DNA of 64,000 nt, from contig JAPXFQ010001507.1 in the NCBI GenBank assembly GCA_028564705.1, positions 124,001 to 188,000 of the forward strand, read 5' to 3'. Shown here piece by piece: positions 35,841 through 46,806 of this stretch; the first letter of the stretch is position 1, and each line of letters opens with the position of its first letter. The translations under genes were made by a program, and so were the position numbers. The DNA is from Apricaphanius iberus (lineage: Eukaryota; Chordata; Actinopteri; Cyprinodontiformes; Aphaniidae). A model generated the notes under the pieces. It had not been told where the DNA came from and ran no database searches. It saw only the letters and a program-made list of their open reading frames with translations.

Positions 35841-36097
35841 TGAATGTGCAGACAGTCTTGTCTACTAATTGTTGTGAGTAAGCTTAACTAAATAAAGTAA
35901 ATATTATGGCTACTTATTGTTGCGAGTTGTCTTAACTCTGAATAAAGTAATATTCACTCTAAACACTAAGTATTTTGTGTTTTTCACCATGCAAGTAAGT
36001 GTGACTTAATAAATACTAGTCATATAAACAAATTGATGATAACCTAGTAATAGTAACTTATCTATATACATCAGGGCAGCTATTGGATTTTACAGTG

Positions 36098-36574
36098 TTG
36101 TTCTCTGAAATTTGAAGTTAATTTTATTCTTTTATCTCAAGCCAAGAACTCAGACTCCTCTTTATTGATTTACTATCAAAAGATCGGTTTTGAAATGCAA
36201 AAACCAAGATGTTGAAATTATTTTTGAAAAATCTGTTTAAAAACATTTGTATTTCCCCTGTTTACTCAGATGTCCTTAAATACAATCCACCTACTTACCT
36301 ACTTACTACATTAACACTACGTTCTGAGCTGCTCTGTCAGAACATTAGAGATAGACAGCATCATTATTACCAAGGAGCTCATCAGACAGGTCAGGCACAA
36401 AGTTGCACATTTTAAAGCAGAGTTATGTTATAAACAACATCCAAGCTTTGAAGCAGCCAAAGGGCACTCTTCCCTCCATCATAACAAAACATAAAGAACA
36501 TAGCACATCTGCAGACCAATATATGGCCATCCACTAATCTGGTGGTGGTCAGTGGTACCAATGTTCAGCAGCCT
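36098..36574. other. unassigned DNA
   Basis: Nothing recognised. Only short frames. Confidence 0.4.
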
Positions 36575-36722
36575 CGCTTCTGTCAGAAGTGCCTAAGGGC
36601 AGCTGTGGCTACACTGTAGCTCGTCATCATCAGGGTGTGAATGGTTGAATGACGGAATGTAGTGTGAAGCTCTTTGGGGTCCTCTAGCCTAGATAAAGCA
36701 GTATACAAGTACAGTACATTAC
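36575..36722 (+). mobile_element. SINE 3' half
   Basis: It contains 'GGGCAGCTGTGGCTACA', 'GTGTGAATGG', 'TGAAGCTCTTTGGGGTCCTC' and a tail 'AAAGCAGTATACAAGTACAG'. This is the 3' half of the tRNA-headed SINE type; the head is missing. Confidence 0.65.
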
Positions 36723-37159
36723 AATACATTTTGTATGTACTGCAATGTTTGATTGTGTGACACTCATTGTTGCTGCTGGTTCTATTGTTGTTATTCCCAC
36801 TTCCGTGGCATCTTCATTTCCCAAAGATGGAGTGCCCGGGCTCCCTAAAGCTCTGCTTTCCCTGACTGTCGTTTACATGTAGAGAAATTTGATTTTCCAG
36901 TCCCATTATACGGGTATCCTAGTCTGATTTCTCCAACTCAAGTCGGACCAAGATGTATACATGCATTTCAAAAGTCCAATTTCAGTCAGCCTAAGGCAAT
37001 AATTCAACTTTCTCTTGTAAATCTACTGACTGAGAAAAAGTAATTAATGTTCAAAAGCAACAGAAGTGACAAAACTAAAATATTAGGTTAATAAAGGTTG
37101 AGATAAATATTGGAATTAAAAATTTCTAAATTTAATAAAAAAAAAAACTCTGTGTACCA
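36723..37159. other. unassigned DNA
   Basis: Includes a segment ('CGTTTACATGTAG', 'CCCATTATACGGGTATCC') resembling dispersed non-coding repeats. I cannot name it. Confidence 0.3.
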
Positions 37160-37350
37160 CATTGGACACACTAATCCCCAATCAAACATGATGGTTGCAG
37201 CATCATGTTATAGGAATGTGCTCCTTCGACAGGAAAGCTGGTCAGAGTTGATGGATAGCTGGATTGAGATAAATATAGCACAGTCCTGCAAGACACTCTG
37301 TTAAAGACTGCAAAGACTTGAGATTGGGACAAATATTCCAACAGTGTAAC
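37160..37350 (+). pseudogene. Tc1-type transposase fragment, middle
   Basis: The frame reads NMMVAASCYRNVLLRQ, then SWSELMDSW and IEINIAQSC, followed by a stop and RLQRLEIGTNIP. This matches the region of a Tc1 transposase reading 'MVWGCFS' to 'ILEENL' in intact relatives. Stops and substitutions make it dead. It is probably from the same family as 4211-4605. Confidence 0.65.
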
Positions 37351-38329
37351 CACTTCAAAAATAAAGCCATGGAGTATAAATACTTAGCAAGGCATTGAAA
37401 AAATCTGGAATATGTTTTCTGATTATTCTTAACATAACCGAAGAAATCAACTTCACATGTAATCTTGTGACCTTTGACCATATCTTGTCATGGCAACCAT
37501 AGAGTTACCAAGCAAACACAAGACATCCTATTCATGCATTAATCTTTCTAATATTTAGCATAATTGTTGTAGTTTAGTTGTAATTAAAAGCATATTACTC
37601 AAGAACTCTAAATCACAAAATGAAATTCAATGACAACTACAAAAGTAACAATAATATTTTACATACTATAGTTAGAATCATTTATATTTATTCAGCAGAT
37701 TTCATCATACAAGAACTTCATTTTTATTTATCCTGTCAAAGGACGATCGGGTCATAAAATAATTCAGACAAGAGAGCAAGGGAGATGGAGAGGGCAGCTT
37801 CTGAAGCATTTGGTTGTCATGACTGAACAGTTCAACAACAAAAAGAACGATCAGAACCTCTACTACCCTCTGGCATCATTCTCCCCTTTTCTGACTTTAC
37901 ATCATTTTTACTTGCTCTGCCCACTCTGCCCTCTATCTCTCTCAAACATCCACCAGATGTCAGCGTTATTAGGAGTTGGATTCCATGTGCTTAATCATCA
38001 AGGCTGGTCTTGTTTTCTTTGTGTCATTTTGAAAAATGATACAGAGAAAACACAGACTTTAGTTTGTTGTAGAAGATTAATTTAGCCACTGGTGCTTATA
38101 TTACAGGCTCAGGACATGCTGACAGACTAGCTCCCTGTAGATCATGGTGATTACAGTATTTCCAATGCTTGTTTTATCATGTGTTCGTACTCTCAGCAAG
38201 AAAGTGTTAAAGTAAGTGATACCTTGTGCATGGGGCTCAACCCCATGTCAACAACTTCATGCAATCTACTAGGAATTCTTACATAGAAAACTTTTAACTG
38301 ATTGAAATGTTTGTATAACTATTGAAATG
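37351..38329. other. unassigned DNA
   Basis: No repeat or gene recognised. The 91-codon frame at 37810-38085 has no motif. Confidence 0.4.
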
Positions 38330-38410
38330 ACTTTGGCTGCAAAGTGCCCTGAAATGACATTTGTTGTGAATTGGCGCTACATAAAAAAAGTGAACTGAAT
38401 TGAATTGCAG
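38330..38410 (+). mobile_element. LINE 3' tail
   Basis: 'AAAGTGCCCTGAAATGACAT', 'TTGTTGTGAATTGGCGCTAC' and 'GAACTGAATTGAATTG' form the tail of a common teleost LINE. The coding part is not adjacent. Confidence 0.65.
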
Positions 38411-39189
38411 ATGTGTAGGAAAATGTTTCAACACTAAATGACACTGAACTCCTTACTTTTAGCAATACTTATTCATAAAAAAATTAAAAGTATATTAAAA
38501 GTTTTGAAACCAAAATAAGTAACCTCTGTGAATCTTGTAGATTCGATCAGAAACATCTTTTTTTTTTTGGGGGGGGGGGGGTACAAGTGTGGTGAGTGCT
38601 TTGAAATATTAGCGCAAATGGAATACCGTTACCTGAATACCGTTACCTGACTTTGCCAGTTCGCTTCGTGCTGACCAGAGCATGCACATAAGGGTTGCCG
38701 AGCAGACCACTTTAAGAGGGCCTTTGCGAATTGCCAGACTGAATTTGGTCATCTGGTAATTGGTTATCTTTTTTGCCAATACAATTTATTAAAATCTAAA
38801 TTACATAACATCATTGGCAATCATAACGGAAGAGTAGACAAGTTAAGCAACAGCATGTCCACCATCTCTTAATGCTCTTGCCAGGTTGGCAAAAAAATGC
38901 ATCTCAAAATTCATCAGATTGATGCTTTAAAATAGAAAATTTTTCTTCAGGGGGAGCATGACACTTCTCCTCCAAATTGGTTTGGGTGCAACATCTTCTT
39001 CCTAAAGTCATTATCAACACTGTGAGTGTGCCGTTAAGTCAGATTAGTGAGACTTTAGGGTCTGGAAATGAGTAATCATAAAGGCATAACTCCAGGGGCG
39101 GAACCAAGTATGCATTTCAAACTATGTGTGCGTAACTGGATAACGGAACGACTAATCACAACACGTATCCAGAGCCGTAGCGTAGCTAC
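38411..39189. other. unassigned DNA with T9-G13 tract
   Basis: A run of T followed by about 13 G lies at 38561-38581, and a short direct repeat 'AATACCGTTACCTGA' lies near 38620-38650. Nothing else was recognised. Confidence 0.4.
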
Positions 39190-39360
39190 CAGTGGAGCTA
39201 ACTGGTAGATTAAACTCTTGCCGTATCCAGTCGGCAAAACAGCAAAAACATCCTCGTTGCGATTCAAAGATTCTTCTGTTTGTCTTTTAGATAAAAGTCT
39301 AACTCTTTAATTGTAGTGGCCAAAGCCGTTTCAAACAACTGATGTACATATGTAGCCACC
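39190..39360 (-). pseudogene. RecQ-like helicase fragment
   Basis: On the minus strand one frame gives ALATTIKELDFYLKDKQK and, after a one-base shift, NRNEDVFAVLPTGYGKSLIY and QLAPLVA. PTGYGKS is the Walker A motif of RecQ/DEAD-type helicases, and the preceding lysine- and glutamine-rich helix is the usual Q-motif region. The match stops after APLVA. The fragment sits right beside the Kolobok-like copy 2. Repeated RecQ-like fragments of this type occur in teleost genomes, possibly inside mobile elements. Confidence 0.65.
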
Positions 39361-39613
39361 TTTCAATGTTTACTAAATGATTCCAGACATTGCAGCGCTG
39401 TCGTCAACAGCTTAGCTTGCCTCTGTCCGCCTACGTCAGATACACGATTTGATTGGTTCCCGTAACGGCTTACGTAACTCAATATGAGGATCTTTGTTGA
39501 CATCTTTGTGCACCTGCGCGAGTGGTTGGGTGGCAGAAACGAACAAAATGAACAGCTGCTATAGAGATGCAACAAATAAAATCTCTATTGACAGCAAAAT
39601 AGAAGTTATTTAA

Positions 39614-40669
39614 AGGGCCTATATCAAGCAAAATCAGGGTTTTGGAGTTTTCAACTATGTGGTGGTGCAATTTTCTCATAAAAAAACCCACCAGAGTGGT
39701 ATTAGCTTAATTCACGCATGTCTGAGTAATCCTGCCGAGTCCTGCTCTCTGAGCTGCTACCCCTCCCTCTCCTAGAAAACGACTGAGTGTTCACCTAGTG
39801 ACATATTTTACGTCACAAAGAGAAAACAATGGAGTCCTAGAGGTGTCTGCACCACCCCTGCAGACAGAGCGGCTTACCTCTGCTAGAGTTCCAAACACAC
39901 CCTCCTCCTTCTCAAAGCTCATGGCTGCTTCGGTTTTTGGCAATTTAAAACACTGTTTTTGTTGAACTTCTTACTTTCTCTGTGAAAATGCCCATTTGGC
40001 TGCATCGATTACAGGATTTTATTCTACATTCCTTAAAAACAGCAGCTGGATCAAAGAACAAAGACACCTGATGGACAGATAAGTGGCTACATGCTAATGC
40101 TAATGAAGCTGCTTATGTGATCCTATAACAGCATTGTGATGTTAATTAATTGAGCATCTCAGAATGTACAGTAAAGTGGTGCAAACAACACCCACGGCTT
40201 CTTTATATACTGGGCTGGAGAGATTTGCTTACTGGAATCAGGTATGTTGTTTTCGGCTCTGTCTAAATCCTGGAGATTTAGCAACTGAAATAAGCTTTAC
40301 TGACTCAGTTTTTTACAAAAAAATAAAAAAGTAAACCAAAAGTCTGAGCCCTTAATAAAGCAGAGTTTCATGTGGTACTTTGTGCTTTTCCAAATTTCAC
40401 TATCAAAATACTGTTTCAGATAAAGCTCAGCACTGTTTTCTCAGTCTAAGCTGCTGCGGCTCTACACTGAATAGGAGCGGGGGAGGGGAGGGGGTGCAGG
40501 AGGCGGGATTATTGAGAAATTATCCGTTTTACTTCGTGGTCCAACATTAACTACAGGATACAAGTTAAATGTTAGGAGAAATTAATACTGTATAACACCA
40601 AAAGTAACATTTTATCATATATATGTCTGTCCCAGAAGTTGAAAGCTAAAATAGCATGATATAGTCCCT
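39614..40669 (+). mobile_element. Kolobok/T2-like non-autonomous transposon, copy 2
   Basis: Ends AGGGCCTATATCAAG and (inverted) AGGGACTATATCATG, flanked by TTAA at 39610-39613 and 40670-40673. The inverted right end plus target reads TTAAAGGGA, fitting the T2-type TTAAAGGRR pattern. Its 1,056 bp align with copy 1 at 5164-6213, for example 'CTCCTAGAAAA' early and 'GTTGAAAGCT' near the end. Confidence 0.8.
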
Positions 40670-40673
40670 TTAA

Positions 40674-41676
40674 AGCCCTTTTTAGATATGTAAAAGACGT
40701 TAGTTTGATTCGCTGTTGTCCTGGCCTTAAATCCGCAGTGGAGACATTTATCCCTATTCCTACAGCCGACTCTTCACTCAGAAAAATTTTATGGCTTTCA
40801 AAGGTCTGGAGGCCTGAGATTATGTTGTTTCAAGGAGAGTTGGGCCAATCTGTATGAAACAGAAAGTAGTATTTGTAATGAAAGCAGAGGTCAGACAAGC
40901 AAAAATTCAGCATGATTCGTATCACCTGACTGCAAAGGAGAATTGCAAACCTGGTAAGTCCTCGTTGATCATTGTCCTTATTTATTTATATAAATATAGT
41001 CGCTGTTGTACAAGTTAAGTTGTCCTGTGACTTTAGTAATTCAGTGGCATCTGGTCTCTGGTGAAAAACCAAATCACACTGCTTACATAGTTCTTTGTTG
41101 TATCCAGTCTTGGAGAAACACACCATCATTAAGCAACTTTAATGATTAAATTAGACGCAGGTGTCAGGATAGGACAGCATACAGCTGATGCTACAGAGTG
41201 ACTTATCCGGTTTGATAGCAGTTTCGGACATCTGTATCAGAACGGGACACAATATAACGCCGAGGATTTTAAAATATGCAAACCTGACATTTTTTACATA
41301 AACATTAACTTAATAACAAATACTTGATCACAAGGACTTACCATGAACAAAGTGAGGCATTTATAGGACAGAAGCTTGCAAGTAATTAATGAGCAAGCCT
41401 CGAAATCTTATCCTGTCTCCCCGCCCACTTTGGTGCTATACATGAATATACTAAGAGAAAGGAGAGTGGAAGGACTTTTTTCACAGAAACCAATTTCATA
41501 CCAAAGAACACAGAAAAATTAATAACAACACCGATAAATGAGGTATTTAAAACCTGTCATCATAAACTCTTGAAATATCAACAAATATGTATTGATTTAT
41601 ACTGATAAAACACTGTAATTAGTTAACATTTCTGAACAAGTATTAGTGATATTACTTTGATCTTTTCTCTTTTATT
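40674..41676. other. unassigned DNA
   Basis: No gene or named repeat recognised. Confidence 0.4.
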
Positions 41677-41825
41677 AAGCCTGTGAATATTCTCATTCAT
41701 CCAGGTCATGGTTATCTCAAGGAAATTTCAATCAAACGCAACTGGACTTGGTAATTTGTCTTGGAAGACGTTTCACCTCTTATCCTTTTATTAAGTTTAA
41801 ACTTAATAAGTTTAAACTTCATCAA
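41677..41825 (-). mobile_element. Penelope-like fragment with hammerhead-like end
   Basis: Minus-strand sequence: a hammerhead-like motif (41825-41767), then 'CCAAGTCCAGTTGCGTTT', then the 58-bp block shared with the insertion at 12628-12697. I recall this arrangement from a dispersed teleost repeat. Penelope-like retroelements are known to carry minimal hammerhead motifs in their terminal repeats. No reverse transcriptase or GIY-YIG coding sequence is present here. Confidence 0.5.
41767..41825 (-). ncRNA. hammerhead-ribozyme-like motif, degenerate
   Basis: Reading the minus strand: TTGATGA (core would be CTGATGA), an enlarged stem II region with two AAGTTTAAACTT palindromes, then AGAGGTGAAACGTC. 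GAAAC-GTC is the 3' core half with a minimal stem III and a GUC cleavage triplet. The C3-to-U change and enlarged helix make activity unlikely. Confidence 0.4.
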
Positions 41826-44100
41826 CTCGAGTTTATTGGGACTGTGTTTTCAGTTTTTTTAAGAGAAGTAGAATATTTGAATTTGGACAGGAGTAAATTC
41901 CTTTAAAACTAGTTGCTAAAATATTTTTATGTTTATATTTTTAATCATTACTAACTAACTAACTCATAATCATATGTCACTGTACATACAATATATTCTG
42001 GCTTGATTACGCTTCTGCAACACAACATTTTGGAAAAGGCATCCTCCAAGGTTTAGTGTCGTGACTTGCTCTCTCTAGTCATCAAAAGACTGTTGGCTGG
42101 CAGTAGCTACACCATGCTCAAGACAGTCCACACTAATTTCGTGTGTCATTCCACAATGGTGAAATAATCTACAGAATGCTGCCGGAACAGGGGCATCCCT
42201 GTCATTTGTCTTCTGGTATCTGCCAAATGCATAAACATACATTGATATTTTAATTATTTTGTTAAATTAGGAGTATTAAATGATATTATTGTATTTCTTT
42301 TCTAAGTATTCTTCTTTGTAAATAAAGTGGAAACATCTTATTTTGTGTGCTGTCTATTTTGTTTGTCTCCATCTTTTCCTCTAGCTTCATCAGTATCACA
42401 ATCACTCTTTGAAAAAACAGGATTAGCTGAAGGATTTAATGAAGAGTGTTCTTCTATCTCCGTTGCATTATACCCTGCTTCTCTAGTAGCTCTGAGCAGA
42501 TGGTACTTCTGTTGCCTCTGGGTCCAGACAGAGCCTCGGGACATAGTGGCACCACACCAACACCATCATATCCTCCTTCACTTCTCTCCTCTTCTACTTG
42601 TCCTCATCCCTCCTCAATTCAACCATTTTTCCTCTCTCTTCCTCTTTACACATGTTTTCCAGCTCAGGTGGTGGATTTTGAAATCCAATCCTCATTATTG
42701 TGCCATCTATATGATGCCTTGCAGCTTCCCAGACCAATCCACAGAAAGTTATCATTCCTCGCAAGCTGATGCTCTGGGGTTGAACTAAGACCAGAAAAAA
42801 GGCACAGTTGAGGGCTTAATGCTCTCAATGTGTCTCACATCTGTGCCTGTCAGAGTTACTCCACAACAAAGTGGTAAGAATGGAATAAGAACCATTTACA
42901 CAAAGCTGGGAAGCAAACAAAAAGCAATGCATCACAAATTACTGAAGCCACTGGGTGACATTATTGGTATGACAAAGAATGTTAGCTCAACAAACTGAGA
43001 AATTTACAATGAGAGTTGCAGAGGCATCTGGTGCAATACCAAATAACCTTGAAAACCACAGTCCAATTTACTCAGCAAGGGGAAATTAAAAAGAAAGGGT
43101 GACAAGAAAAGCAATATGGGCCTGTAAAACGTAACAATTAGATGAGCCAGAAAATAAACCTGCCTTAACATTCATCTATTTTGGAACAAAGATTGACTTG
43201 GATTCAAAATCTGAATATATATTTTTTCATTAAAACAAGTTGTCGGCTTAACTGGGAAAAAATCAAACTGTGTCCTGCTTAATACTCTGAAAATGTACTT
43301 CATTGCAGTTCATATAAAATAAATTTGTCATAGAATGTTAGCATGTAACTTGTGCAACAGCACTTTGTCTCTTCTGCTTGCTCGCATCACTATGGAGCAC
43401 AAGACGGGAGTTGTCAGTTGAAGCGTTAAATTAATTCTCTAGATTAATATTTCCTACAGCAGTAGATGTGTAAAAACGCCATATGCTGGCTTTCTTGCAC
43501 AAACAATTCATTAGAATCATTATTCAAGAGTGATAAACAAAGTTGATCTATTCAGGCTCAAATACAAAGGATTTCTCAGCTTTAAATGTAGTTGGGAAAA
43601 ACAAAAACATTCATTTCTGTTTTTATCAATAAAGTCTATCAAATTTACAAGGTAATAAAAACTGTGCACAGAATAATTATAGCCGTATGCCTCTTGATAT
43701 GTTTGAAACAGCTGCAATGGAACAATGCCTTCCCCAAAATACTTTAATCAAATATCTTAATCCTTGCATTATGGCATATCCTTACTCCAACGATCACAAA
43801 AATCATGAGCATGAATTTAATAAATAAATAAATTAAATTAAATTCTAAGTTTTGGTATTTCATACATTCATTAGTCTTCACTTATAGGCAAACTCTTACC
43901 AAGAATAAGCCATATCAATTTTGCGAGTGCCCATGCTCACGAATGCGACCTGGACTCCAGGTCACAGCTTTAGGAACCCAAACAAAGCCCCGCCTCGACT
44001 GTTAACAGTGTATGTACGCTTGTGTTTTCAATAAAATGGAGCCTACTAAAGCAGCCTAACGGCTGTGTTTGGCAGACCTTTCAAGTATGCCCAGTACTCA
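41826..44100. other. unassigned DNA
   Basis: No repeat identified. The longest frame (42327-42788, 153 codons) is rich in S, L, F and H and has no known motif. Its middle is a pyrimidine-rich tract that naturally lacks stops, so I do not call it a gene. Confidence 0.4.
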
Positions 44101-44820
44101 GTGCCCCCCTCTTCCACTAGGGTTGCTTTAGACCCGAACGGTAAAGCCTAGAACGGGTAAGTTTTGTTTCTATTACCGTCTCAGGAGAATGGTAGTGGAA
44201 GAGGACATGGGTTGGGCTCAGCTTAAAAAAAACAGCGATCGTCCAGTCTGTGGAGAATCTGCCACCTTGCAGCCGATCCAGCTGCTCTACCTGCTTCTCC
44301 CTCCCCGACTCTGAGGGCTGCTACAGATACCAGACGTAAGCCTGCTCCAACCCACGTGTGTAAGCAGATAACAGCAACGGTGTTGCTCCAGCTCTCTGTT
44401 TACTGCTCAGACCTGCTTTTCTTCTGCTACCACCGGCCACCAGCCTTCTTCCTTCCCATACTGTAGGCTCACTGTAGTTTCTCTGTTCATTTCTCACCGA
44501 CTTCGCTGCTCCAACCTACGTGTGAAAGGTGATAACAGCCCCGATTGCAGCTCCATTCCACTTGGCAACCTGATTAAAATCTGCCATCACTCACAGTTTT
44601 ACAATGTCCTAGATGCCGAAGCAGCCTCCTATATCAAGCCATTCCCCCCCCTGCTACAAGTGAAGCTGCAGCCCATATCAATGTAGATTCTCACCGTCAC
44701 CTTTCGGCTTCAGCTTTATCAAAACCACAAACCTCTCTAAATGCCATAAAACACTTTATAAAGCGCAATTTTTTTTAAATGTGGAGTTACTTAAAGCAAA
44801 GAAAAATAAAACCTTCTCTA
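44101..44820 (-). mobile_element. 1.25-kb TIR element, copy B, inverted and truncated
   Basis: It starts 'CTCTTCCACTAGGGTTGC', the inverse of copy A's right end. It can be followed in inverse order through 'CAACCCACGTGTG', 'GGCAACCTGATT' and 'GCTTCAGCTTTATCAAAAC' to 'AAGAAAAATAAAACCTTCTC'. The part equivalent to copy A's first 300 bp is missing. Confidence 0.75.
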
Positions 44821-44836
44821 ACCGCGTTTTTGGGCC

Positions 44837-45115
44837 CTAGATTGTCACTCTATGGACTGTCAGCAAGCCGGTATAATCAGCCTCGACTACACCACTTCCA
44901 TCTTCTTTCGTGGGTAGTTTCAGCACTGTAGCTGCATACGGTAGCGCACATAGTTCTTTGTTATGCTTTGCTGACACAGGCAGCCATCTACAGCGAATAT
45001 ATGTTTTAAGTTCGTCGACTATCCACCGTTCAAATTTTGCAGCTTTCGCTATCTTGTATGTTCGCTTCTGGCAGTTTGGTGTCCAAAACCCCAGAATGCA
45101 TTGCGCACAACGCAA
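44837..45115 (-). pseudogene. SAP-like ORF of unknown mobile element
   Basis: A 92-codon frame contains KAAKFERWIVDELKTYIRCR, then WLPVSAKHNKELCALPYAAT and VLKLPT. The order ELK-x-Y-(9)-VS-x-K-(2)-ELC resembles a SAP helix-turn-helix, the N-terminal DNA-binding motif of uncharacterised teleost proteins that also carry a YqaJ-type exonuclease domain; ISL2EU transposons encode such nucleases. No nuclease motif is visible downstream. The link is inference. Confidence 0.4.
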
Positions 45116-45224
45116 TACTGAAATGCATTATTGTAAAAATCCTTTAATAAATAAACCTCTATTGCAGCATCACAGTATAGAGTTTTGACAAAATCCAACC
45201 TTTAATTTTTATATAGTCATGTGA

Positions 45225-45240
45225 GGGGGGGGGGGGGGGG
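45225..45240. repeat. poly(G) tract
   Basis: Sixteen consecutive G. Confidence 0.95.
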
Positions 45241-45964
45241 TTGTAAAAAATTGCAAGCAAAGTACTGATGACAAAATTGGGACACTCCATTAAATATTTA
45301 GTTCTTTACTAAGTAATACTCAATCAAAGGTGCAGTGATTTTCTTCTGCAACACTTTGTTGATAGAAATGCTCTACACATGCCGATAGGAACCAACAAAT
45401 TAGGTGTTTTGTTAGGTAAGCAAATAATCATAACTGCCTCTGAAGCAAAAAATCTTGGAAAAACCTAATCAAATCATGTTCAACGGGCTGGTCAGGACGA
45501 TTGGCTGCTGAGCCAAAACCCCCTCCCCTGCTGTCTTCGCTCTTTGTACACGCAGGTCACGGTCTCAGCTTGGGACATGAAACAGGAGGTGAAGGTGAAA
45601 CCACAACTGTGTTAGCCATTTCAGCTTGCATACTACATTGGTATATGTTTATGTAGGTACATTATGTCAAATAGTATATGCCAACAACAGGTCCAATACG
45701 TAAAACTTTATTTGCAAAGAAAGGCCATGACCAAAAGATGCAGCTGATGAAAAAAAGAGCAAGAGAGGAGAAGAGTGAGCTATGGTGGAGCAGCTAAGCT
45801 TTCCCTAAGCTAAAGGAGTAGTGAGCTGCCGGCTGAAAACATGAAGGCTCTCCCTGATTGGTAAGATAACGTTATGTTTTACGATTGTGTGACAGTAGCT
45901 GGCATTATGCTTTCATTTTAACTTGTATCTGTTTATGATGTGTTTCATAAGAAATTGATTACAG
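45241..45964. other. unassigned DNA
   Basis: No gene or repeat recognised. Confidence 0.4.
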
Positions 45965-46340
45965 ATGTATTGTATATGGAACAGCTTCGAAAACCCAGCT
46001 GGAGAAGCTTGATCGAATACAAGCCCAGGCTCTGAGATTGTGTTATGGAGCAGTTAGATCAACTCCACGTCCGGCTTTACACGTTTTATCTTAAGAGATG
46101 CCTCTTAATTTGAGGATGAAACAACTAATTATCAATTACTGGATTAATTTAAAAGGCTAGGAACAGCAGCACCATAATAGAGCTTTAGAAACATACATGG
46201 GGTCATAGGAAACAGTTTTGTTGCCTATAGATGAAATATGTTCAGTAGAAGGGTATTCGTCAATTAAGTTTTTGTTTGTCAAAATACTTTTCAGGCCACC
46301 CTGGTTATTAAGACCATTTATTGGAATATTGGATTGACAT
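45965..46340 (+). pseudogene. I/Nimb-like LINE ORF2 fragment
   Basis: The frame reads TQLEKLDRIQAQALRLCYGA, VRSTPRPALHVLS, a stop, EMPLNLRMKQLIINYWINLK and further weak matches to 46340. LDxIQxQALRxCxGAxRxTP followed by EMPLxxRxxQLxxxYW is the block between reverse transcriptase and RNase H in I-clade (Nimb-like) LINEs. One stop and loss of both flanking domains mark it as dead. Confidence 0.7.
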
Positions 46341-46537
46341 TCAAGGATTATTCAGAAGTGTAATTCAATTAATTTCATGTAGGTCCCAAGTCATGTGGGT
46401 TTGAGAGCCGACATAGCTACCACTTTCCACAGGGTGAGATTTATAGAGGTTTTCTCTGTGTTTATTGCTCCTTTCTTCATCGGGGAGGCTAAGACCCTCG
46501 CTCTCCTGCTTCTGCAGTTGTAGTCCGCTAAGGTTTA

Positions 46538-46574
46538 GTTACTTTAGGTTTAGTGTAACTAAACCTAAAGTAAC
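46538..46574. repeat. perfect 37-bp hairpin
   Basis: GTTACTTTAGGTTTAGT is followed by loop GTA and the exact inverse. It follows the I-like LINE fragment. No T run or RNA-gene context supports a terminator or small RNA. Confidence 0.9.
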
Positions 46575-46734
46575 TTTTGCCGCTGGTCGAAAATCAGCGT
46601 TTTCTCTGCATCAAAATTAGTCTTTAAAATTCATGGACATGATACGTTTGATACACGGCGCATTTAAGACTGAATAAATAACTTTATCGCTCCATTGACT
46701 CATTCATTTTTTTTTTTTGGCAGAAGGGGACCCA

Positions 46735-46806
46735 TGGACGACTGGCGACCTGTCCAGGGTGTACCCCGCCTCTCGCCCATTGACAGCCGGAGATAGTTAC
46801 CAGCCC
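46735..46806 (+). mobile_element. RTE/Rex3-type repeat fragment
   Basis: 'GACTGGCGACCTGTCCAGGG' and 'CCCCGCCTCTCGCCCATTGA' belong to the repeat tail family at 2951-3068. The (GATG)n end is missing. A T run (46708-46719) precedes it. Confidence 0.75.

Larger units (their letters stand above)
32289..36097 (-). mobile_element. CACTG-ended (CACTA/EnSpm-like) element with gene
   Basis: The left end CACTGTAAAATCCAAT is repeated exactly, inverted, at the right end (36082-36097), and TT lies directly outside both ends. CACTG/CACTA termini and 2-3-bp duplications characterise the CACTA/EnSpm group. Subterminal DNA is repetitive, as in that group: 'CATGCAAACCGGTTGCACT' (32327) recurs as 'CATGCAAACCGATTGCACT' (32604), and many TAAGT/ACTTA motifs flank both ends. 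The 3.8-kb interior holds a minus-strand, multi-exon SAMD3-like gene remnant and no recognisable transposase. It could be a non-autonomous element that captured a gene, or a deleted copy of an element that normally carries this gene. Confidence 0.7.

Noticed and set aside
42327..42788. 153-codon reading frame
   Set aside because: Rich in S, L, F, H over a pyrimidine-rich tract; no motif, and a second long frame overlaps it on the same strand.
46538..46574. Bacterial-type terminator or microRNA hairpin
   Set aside because: Eukaryotic context, no T run after the stem, and the stem is too short for a microRNA precursor.
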